A stretch of DNA of 64,000 bases. Origin: Paracentrotus lividus (Eukaryota > Echinodermata > Echinoidea > Camarodonta > Echinidae). Below are positions 58,656 through 64,000 of the stretch, one piece after another. A program made the translations under genes and the position numbers. Numbering within the stretch: position 1 is the stretch's first letter; each line of letters begins with the position of its first letter. The DNA lies in contig CALNVZ010002100.1 of assembly GCA_940671915.1 (NCBI GenBank), positions 14,333,653-14,397,652 on the forward strand. The letters are read 5' to 3'. Below the pieces are notes generated by a model. It did no database searches. It was not told the DNA's origin and was given only the letters and a program-made list of their open reading frames with translations.

Positions 58656-59654
58656 AAACCCTCTCACTCTCTCTAATTTTATACGTTTCCACACTTTGGA
58701 ATAGGGCAGCTGTTAAATCGAGTTTGGTGTTTAATCAGAAAGAAAAATAAGGATCGGGCAAAATAAGAAAAAAGGGCAAAGGAATTCAAGTCGGATTGGA
58801 AACGAAGAGGCCCGCTCGAAGGTGTAACAATTTGAGAAAAGAAAAAAGTCCACAAGTGTATACAACACAGATGTAGGGTAGTTGTACCTGCATTATATTG
58901 GCTCTTTTCATTGACTGTGTTATAATTGCATACCTGTGGATGGCAATTTAAGACAATTGGAACATGACAACATTTTCGCCCTTTATTTTATATTTTTTTT
59001 ATGTCAGATTGTGGACTAACTATTGTAGAAAATAAAATCTAATTTTGGCTTTTCATTTGCAATATTCATACTTTTTTATGATTTTGTTATTTGCTGTTTT
59101 TTTAATAACTTACGTATAAAATTTTCTCACACGACATGTTTATGTGGTACTAAATCAAAGCCGAAAGATTTTTAATTGCTGATATATTTCACATTAAATA
59201 ATTGCTTTTATTTAAAAAAAAAAGAAAAAAAAGAAAAAAGTTTAACTAATATTTCTTCTGTGCGACGAGGAAATCAATTACGCAAACCCTTTATCCTTAG
59301 CTACTGCGCTGTGGACAACATGGCCTATTATGTTCAAAACCCACAAACTAACTTATAGACACAAAATTGATTTTTACTTGATTGTAGAAAACCAATCATA
59401 TCTCAAGATGTACACCAAAAGATGATTTTTTTTTTAATGCAAAAGGAAGTCACTTTTTTTTTATTCGTCACTAATAACAATAATAAAAATGTTTCCCACA
59501 TTTTATTGATAAAAACTGTATCATGTATGAAATATAAAGTGGTCAGTGCATTTTAATGAAATAATACAGAATAGTGAAAACAGTAAGACTAGTTCAAATA
59601 ATGAAACGTCACTTTATTCTTCTGGAAAGAAAAGTAGAATCATACAGTGTCATA
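58656..59654. other. AT-rich non-coding DNA
   Basis: No supported feature. It lies downstream of the minus-strand TMEM79-like gene. Confidence 0.45.
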
Positions 59655-60198
59655 CGGTACTTTAGAGAGTCATGAAATCATGCAGTACGGCTAAAAATGG
59701 TAGGTAAATAAGCGCAAAACACAAACACCGGTTCTCTGGGTCGTAGGGCTACAGTATCCGAGTCTCCAAGACATCCAAGAAATTGTGCCATGATAACAGT
59801 GCTTCAGATAGTCCTTTAATGTATATCTGCCTTAGGCATGCCCGGCTAACGATGACATGTTGTATGGTTAGCTAAAGCCTCAACTCCGGTACTGAGGATC
59901 TTAGACATATCCGACAAGAAATGGAGCCAAGATTACATTGATTCAGATAGTCCTTTGGCGTATATCCGCCAAAGTGCATATAGGCGAATGCTAGTACCGA
60001 TAGCTAGCTAGTAAGCGCAAGGCGTATTCCCCAATCCAGGTATTCTGGAAAAAAAATGCTTCAGAGAGTCTTTACTGTATATTTGCCAAAATGCAAGTCC
60101 TGCTAATCAATAACGATATATAAGCGCAAATCAAAACCCCTGGTAGCTTGGTTCAAAGAGCTAACCCATGCATACGAAATTGCAACATAACTACAGTG
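59655..60198 (-). repeat. Decayed tandem copies of the TMEM79-like gene's 3' end
   Basis: Read on the plus strand, the terminal gene segment ATTCAGATAGTCC, TCTGCCA, TGCATAGCC, then GTAAGCGCAAACCCC (from 60199) recurs as diverged copies starting near 60059, 59941, 59801 and more faintly 59662. Spacings are 118-140 bp. The unit also includes about 30 bp of sequence beyond the stop codon (AAGAAATTG...ATAACAGTG). Copies carry deletions and frameshifts and do not encode a continuous protein. Confidence 0.8.
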
Positions 60199-60763
60199 AT
60201 TCAGATAGTCCATTGGTGTAAATCTGCCAGAGTGCATAGCCAAATCCTGCTAATGTTGGCAAGTAGGTAAGCGCAAACCCCAAGCCCCTGTACTGTGGAT
60301 CAAACAGGTACCCAACCAGATAGAAGGTACGGCCATTGACGAAGAGCCACACCATGAACGGTATAACAAACAGCTGATCCTTTTGAAGCAACGTTGAAAG
60401 AACCAAGACAACGACGATGTGCAGGATGGTCTGTTCACCAGTGTTCAGTAGGAACCGCTCCCAGATCTTGAAGCGTTTCATCGAGGCTGGGATGGCGGCA
60501 GTCGGGTCCTTCGCGAGGTTATTTGAATATCGTTGCGTTCCAACAGACGATATACCAATGATGAGAGGCAACATCGAAATAGCGAGTGATCTGATCGCGA
60601 AACTTAAGCGACTGACAAGGCTGTCTGGAAACTCCGCAACCTTCAGAGGCCACGGAAGACAGTTCTTCTGCGCCAGGTATAAAGAGAAGCTAGCGAAGCC
60701 AAACGCTAGAATGTGTAATGACAATCGATCAGTCAACATCCAACGTAAAGAAGACATGGTCAT
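60191..60763 (-). CDS. TMEM79-like (MAPEG-like) five-helix membrane protein, single exon
   Basis: An intact frame of 190 residues. The ATG at 60763 is preceded in frame by TAA four codons upstream, which fixes the start. Hydrophobic segments lie at about 14-32, 54-72, 111-127, 131-152 and 162-183. A hydrophilic loop with TQRYSNN and IWERFLLNTGEQT precedes helix 3. The pattern F-NGRTFYLVGY then RGLGFALTYLPT near the C-terminus is the feature that recalls TMEM79/mattrin and its MAPEG-like fold. Vertebrate TMEM79 has a long extra N-terminus; invertebrate relatives are short like this one. MAPEG-like folds use a helix-2/3 loop for glutathione or lipid; whether this protein is an enzyme is not known to me. 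The 3' end has been tandemly duplicated downstream (59655-60198). It may alternatively be an unrelated multi-pass protein, but the match looks good. Confidence 0.75.
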   Translation of the reverse strand: MTMSSLRWMLTDRLSLHILAFGFASFSLYLAQKNCLPWPLKVAEFPDSLVSRLSFAIRSLAISMLPLIIGISSVGTQRYSNNLAKDPTAAIPASMKRFKIWERFLLNTGEQTILHIVVVLVLSTLLQKDQLFVIPFMVWLFVNGRTFYLVGYLFDPQYRGLGFALTYLPTLAGFGYALWQIYTNGLSESL

Positions 60764-61685
60764 GATGACTTTTTAAACGGTACCCTTACTTTTAAAGGAA
60801 ACTGGTGATCTTTGTTTTTGAAGGTGGTTCAGGAAAATTTTACAGAAAATTGATTTGATAAATGAAAGCCATTTACTTTGACACGTGACCTGGGAATAAG
60901 GTAATTGTTGACCTCTGTTGACCTCTACTGACCATGGTCTGAAAAGAGAGATAATGAACAAAGTTTTTACTACAAAATATAATGTATCTATTTCATAAAC
61001 AAAATTACTCTTATTGATTCATCTCCTAGAATGTATTAGACGTACATGTAATGATAATATCTATTGATTGTTTTCATGACTTGTAAATTATGTATGATTT
61101 AGTCATTTACAGCTATCCGTACAATTAAAAAATAACTTTAATAAATAACCAAAATGAATAATGATATTATTTTATAAAATATAATTTCGTATATATGCAC
61201 ACGTAATTCTGTGGATAAATACATTTCAAGGGATCTCAAGGGATCTTTCTAGAATATAAATGAGGTGTATGTATAGGTTTATCTACACGTACTTACTATT
61301 TGCCTTTAAAGTCAAGAGGTAGAACATAATCATAATTGGTTATCTCCCATGCCTTGTTGTTCGTCTTTACTTTCACAAACAGTTTCTTTATGGTGCTACT
61401 CAAATCTATGTGAGAGTGAGCTGACTATGTACCCCTAGCAAACTATATACTCCAAGTATAATAATGACGAGACTGCACTTTGGTACAACTCAGGATACAC
61501 ATTAACCACGTCCTTCCGTATATACAACCAACAAAAGGGGATCTTAATATACTATTTTTTTAGTAATATCCTTACATAAACATTCATGCAGAAACCATTC
61601 TGATTCATAGGTGATTCCTTTACAATGCTATGAGCACAATTGAAAAATTTGCAAAAGTGGATGCATATGAGGGCTTTACAAGGTT
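60764..61685. other. Upstream region of the TMEM79-like gene
   Basis: Presumed 5' UTR and promoter to about 60960. TGTTGACCTC is repeated near 60907 and 60917 (nuclear-receptor half-site-like TGACC). Beyond that it is AT-rich with no recognised feature. Confidence 0.4.
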
Positions 61686-61953
61686 CCCTGCCGAAAAAAA
61701 AAAAAAAAAACAGAGTCAATCACAGTGTGTCACACTGTGGAAAAATCTGTGAAAATGGGCCAAATCCACACAGGACTCGGACACTCTGTGAACACAGTGT
61801 CCGAGCCCTTCACACAATGTGACGACTGTGTGGATTCGGCCCATTTTTACAGTGTCGGTTCTGGAAAAAGTACTGCAACATGTGACCACACTATATCACA
61901 GTGTGTTCCCATTGTGTTCATACTGTAGGACACTGTGTTTTTTTCCGACAGGG
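61686..61953. mobile_element. 268-bp palindromic MITE rich in CACTGTG words
   Basis: CCCTGCCGAAAAAAAA at 61686 is the inverse of TTTTTTTCCGACAGGG ending at 61953 with one mismatch. Inside, ATGGGCCAAATCCACACAG, then CGGACACT, is inverted as AGTGTCCGAG, then CTGTGTGGATTCGGCCCAT, forming a second strong hairpin. Many CACAGTGTG words match the cluster at 28083-28226. Confidence 0.8.
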
Positions 61954-62577
61954 TTGTCTATTTTCAATGTATAATCGGGCCAACCTGCTTCTACAGGCGC
62001 GGATGAAGGATACCTCAAGCCCGAGGGAACAGGACCGCTTTTAGCCTCGGCACGTTCCCCCTATTTTTTGTGAGTGTTGAGGCAGTGTTGGAAAAATGTA
62101 ATAACATTAGAAGGAAGGGGCGTAGAATGGAGGGGGAAAATAATTTTGCTGTCATTTCCCCCCCCCCCCCGTTTTAGGCCTACATTTTGTTTTCCTTTAT
62201 TCTCATCAGGGGCACATTAATTCAGGTCACTCTCCCAGGCTTGATCCATGTTATAAAAAAATGGATTTATGTGGTTATTATTTTTGTGTTCTTATTCTTT
62301 ACGCTTATTCCAACCTTCCTAGTTGCCTTGAAAATTACAATCTAGACTTTCTATTTACCTATTTCTATCTCTGGTGATCTTAATTGTTTTTCCAGTCATT
62401 CATAATTATGAATGTATCCATTTGATGCAGTGACTACCTCTTCTTCTCTTTCCTTCAATATTTCCTGTCAGTATTCAATTTCATGTGTCTCCTTTTCTCG
62501 TTATATTTCATTAATCATATCACCAATAAACTTTACTAATTTCATTTCACACCTTAAATATGAATCTATTAATACAG
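61954..62577. other. Non-coding DNA, probably intron before the 62.6-kb exon
   Basis: C-run at 62159-62170. A branch-site-like TACTAAT lies near 62534-62540, with no AG until the acceptor at 62576-62577. Confidence 0.4.
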
Positions 62578-62832
62578 ATGACATAATGACACCACGTACA
62601 AGCTTGCTGCTTGATATGTCCCTTGCGAGAGCTTCCCCATCAATGAATAACTCATCCTATATGGTCAAAATGATGTCCCAAGATCAACCGTTTTGTAATT
62701 ATCTGCATTTATCATCTGGTGACCCGTCGACCATAATTGCCCATTCTCATTACGTAGATGAGTCAGAGGTTGCCCACCAGACGACGACATCATTGATCAC
62801 GACAAAGGTGATGGTCCACTCACTAATGATAG
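62578..62832 (+). CDS. Probable internal exon of an unrecognised protein
   Basis: A 255-bp segment lies between AATACAG (acceptor) and ATAG/GTAAAC (strong donor), phase 1 at both ends. It is open in one frame for 85 codons in an AT-rich region where stops are frequent. Upstream a consensus branch-site word TACTAAT is followed by about 36 bases without AG. The peptide is rich in Ser, Thr, His and Met, with MSQDQPFCNYLH and VDESEVAHQTTTSLITTK segments, and has no membrane helix or known motif. If real, neighbouring exons lie outside what I can recognise; a gene on the plus strand running off the right edge is possible. I do not recognise the family. Confidence 0.4.
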
Positions 62833-62938
62833 GTAAACACCATTCCAGTCCCTCAATTTCACCCCACTCGTTTCTATTAAGGGGTAGAGGATTAAATTCA
62901 TAATTTTCAAGGACCCTTTCTCATTATTAGCCTATATT
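62833..62938. other. Sequence downstream of the probable exon
   Basis: Short non-coding stretch; nothing recognised. Confidence 0.4.
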
Positions 62939-63203
62939 GGAAGAGCTTGCAACCAAAAGGCGCTAAATCCACTTTTAGTGAAAATTAAGTTATTGATATC
63001 AGACCAGTTCATGTACATGTACGTACCTGTCTTGGGACAAAAATATGAACCTATATTTTGAGAGCAATTGTTACAAAATGTACCTTTTAATACCACTTTT
63101 ACATAGTTAGGCGCATGTACAAAATTTGTGAATCAAACGCTTTTTCTTGGAAGAGACAAAAGTGCATTCATGGCATTTAGCGCCTTTTGATTGCAAGATC
63201 TTC
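62939..63203. mobile_element. Foldback MITE of 265 bp
   Basis: GAAGAGCTTGCAACCAAAAG then GCGCTAAAT at 62940-62968 is the inverse of ATTTAGCGCCTTTTGATTGC then AAGATCTTC at 63175-63203, about 27 of 29 positions. Interior non-coding. Confidence 0.8.
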
Positions 63204-63629
63204 ATGTATCCCGCTTGTTTCATGTCGTGTACTAGTTATGATGGAGTAATAAACTGAAACATGAGATAATATTACTCACAAATTGCATACAAATCATAAA
63301 GATTTATTTGTATCTATTCAGGAGTGCCCAGACGGACTGTCGCGTATTGGAGTACGCATGAGTAGATGTTCTACTTGGAGCAATAATTTTTTCTCAATGC
63401 AAAACCACTTTCGCCTTGCTTTCCTTCTCAACAGCCGCTCTCTAGATACATTTTTCATCTTTCTGGTTTCAATTCTGAGGAGCCAACGACCAATAGATCA
63501 AGAAAATCTCATTAGCTGTGTTGAGTAATGGCTGGGTCGAGTATGTGACAATCATGGAATATTAACCGTCATTATTTTCATCGATGTTTCCCTCTACTCA
63601 GACCCGAGTACCGTGCGTGTATTCGTGTC
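63204..63629. other. Non-coding DNA upstream of the promoter-like cluster
   Basis: An 81-codon frame (63283-63528) has no recognisable domain or splice support. Confidence 0.4.
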
Positions 63630-63823
63630 ACTCTGGCGCCGCTTCGAGAGCTTCGGCGTCACGTGATCTTTTCCGCGCAGGCGCAAATCGATAAATAGCT
63701 TGTTCCTCACTTTCCGATGCTTTGAAATACCCGTGTTGTGATTTTTTGGCAGAATGTAGACTTTTCTTTTGCTTTCATATGGGGGTTCTTTCAAAGCAAG
63801 CTTATAGAGGGGTCGATTTAAAG
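63630..63823 (+). promoter_or_regulatory. CpG-rich promoter-like cluster with NRF1-like and E-box sites, then a possible non-coding exon
   Basis: TCACGTGA at 63659-63666 is a palindromic E-box (USF/TFE type). GCGCAGGCGC at 63675-63684 fits the NRF1 palindrome apart from one central base. The surrounding 60 bp (TGGCGCCGC, TTCGGCGTC) are the most CpG-dense of the right end of the window. Downstream, TTTAAAG/GTAAATG at 63823-63824 is a fair splice donor, so a short untranslated first exon of a plus-strand gene running off the window is possible. Both motifs are palindromic, so the direction is uncertain. Confidence 0.35.
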
Positions 63824-64000
63824 GTAAATGTATTTTAAAAATTCAAGAGGTACTTCAAAATGTGATAAGCATGCGTTATTACTTTTATTGGTTCTATGTC
63901 GAAAAATAAAAGTTTTTCCCCCTTCAGAATGTCGCATAGGTCAAACCATTTGAGGTATCCCAAATTACGATGCTTATGAAGCACAGATGGTTTTCTTGAA
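63824..64000. other. Right edge of window, nothing recognised
   Basis: AT-rich sequence, possibly the start of an intron if the upstream donor is used. Confidence 0.3.

Noticed and set aside
1..64000. CRISPR arrays, bacterial operons, or a defence island
   Set aside because: The tandem repeats lack the uniform repeat/unique-spacer pattern and there are no prokaryotic genes. Introns, LINEs, SINEs and MITEs show this is animal nuclear DNA.

Overview
This is a stretch of AT-rich animal nuclear DNA with few genes. I infer a marine deuterostome, most likely an echinoderm (sea-urchin type). The reasons are a RING/B-box protein with a beta-propeller-like C-terminus of the kind greatly expanded in sea urchins, very many CT/GA microsatellites, LINE 3' tails ending in (ATT)n, and a dense load of short inverted-repeat elements. 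No bacterial, plasmid or phage features and no CRISPR array were seen. Species and gene names are inferences from motifs, not from database searches.

Genes. (1) At the left edge, on the minus strand, is a first coding exon of 43 codons that encodes a signal peptide. It has an in-frame upstream stop, a good splice donor and a CCAAT/GC-box promoter-like region behind it; the rest of the gene lies off the window. (2) At 46.7-49.0 kb on the plus strand is a two-exon TRIM-like gene. Its RING and first B-box are separated by only two residues, its coiled coil is very short, and its splice acceptor looks damaged. (3) At 60.2-60.8 kb on the minus strand is a single-exon, 190-residue, five-helix membrane protein resembling TMEM79 (MAPEG-like). 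Its 3' end has been copied downstream in tandem at least three or four times and the copies have decayed. (4) At 62.6 kb on the plus strand is a plausible internal exon of an unrecognised protein. (5) At 14.0-14.3 kb is a weaker, possibly broken exon. (6) At the right edge is a promoter-like cluster (E-box plus NRF1-like site) with a possible non-coding first exon. I see no evidence that these genes work together; they look like unrelated neighbours.

Repeat landscape. 7.6-11.9 kb: LINE 3' ends and a roughly 162-bp satellite split cleanly by a 1.05-kb inverted-repeat element. 14.8-16.0 and 21.4-21.6 kb: arrays built on GGGTGCA/TGCACCC. 24.7-29.4 kb: four different foldback or MITE elements, one holding a tRNA-like Pol III promoter and one holding telomere-like TTAGGG repeats. 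30-32.6 kb: a duplicated 110-bp segment, each copy followed by CT microsatellites. 36-37.4 kb: a tRNA-headed SINE and a small hAT-type element. 40.2-40.7 kb: a TTAA-flanked MITE. 41.0-46.0 kb: a 4.9-kb composite element with hAT-like ends and a perfect 8-bp target duplication, packed with nested foldbacks and tandem repeats. 50.4-53.3 kb: two more inverted-repeat elements and a hammerhead-ribozyme-like core of the sort known from Penelope-like elements. The remaining stretches are AT-rich unique-looking DNA in which I could support nothing.
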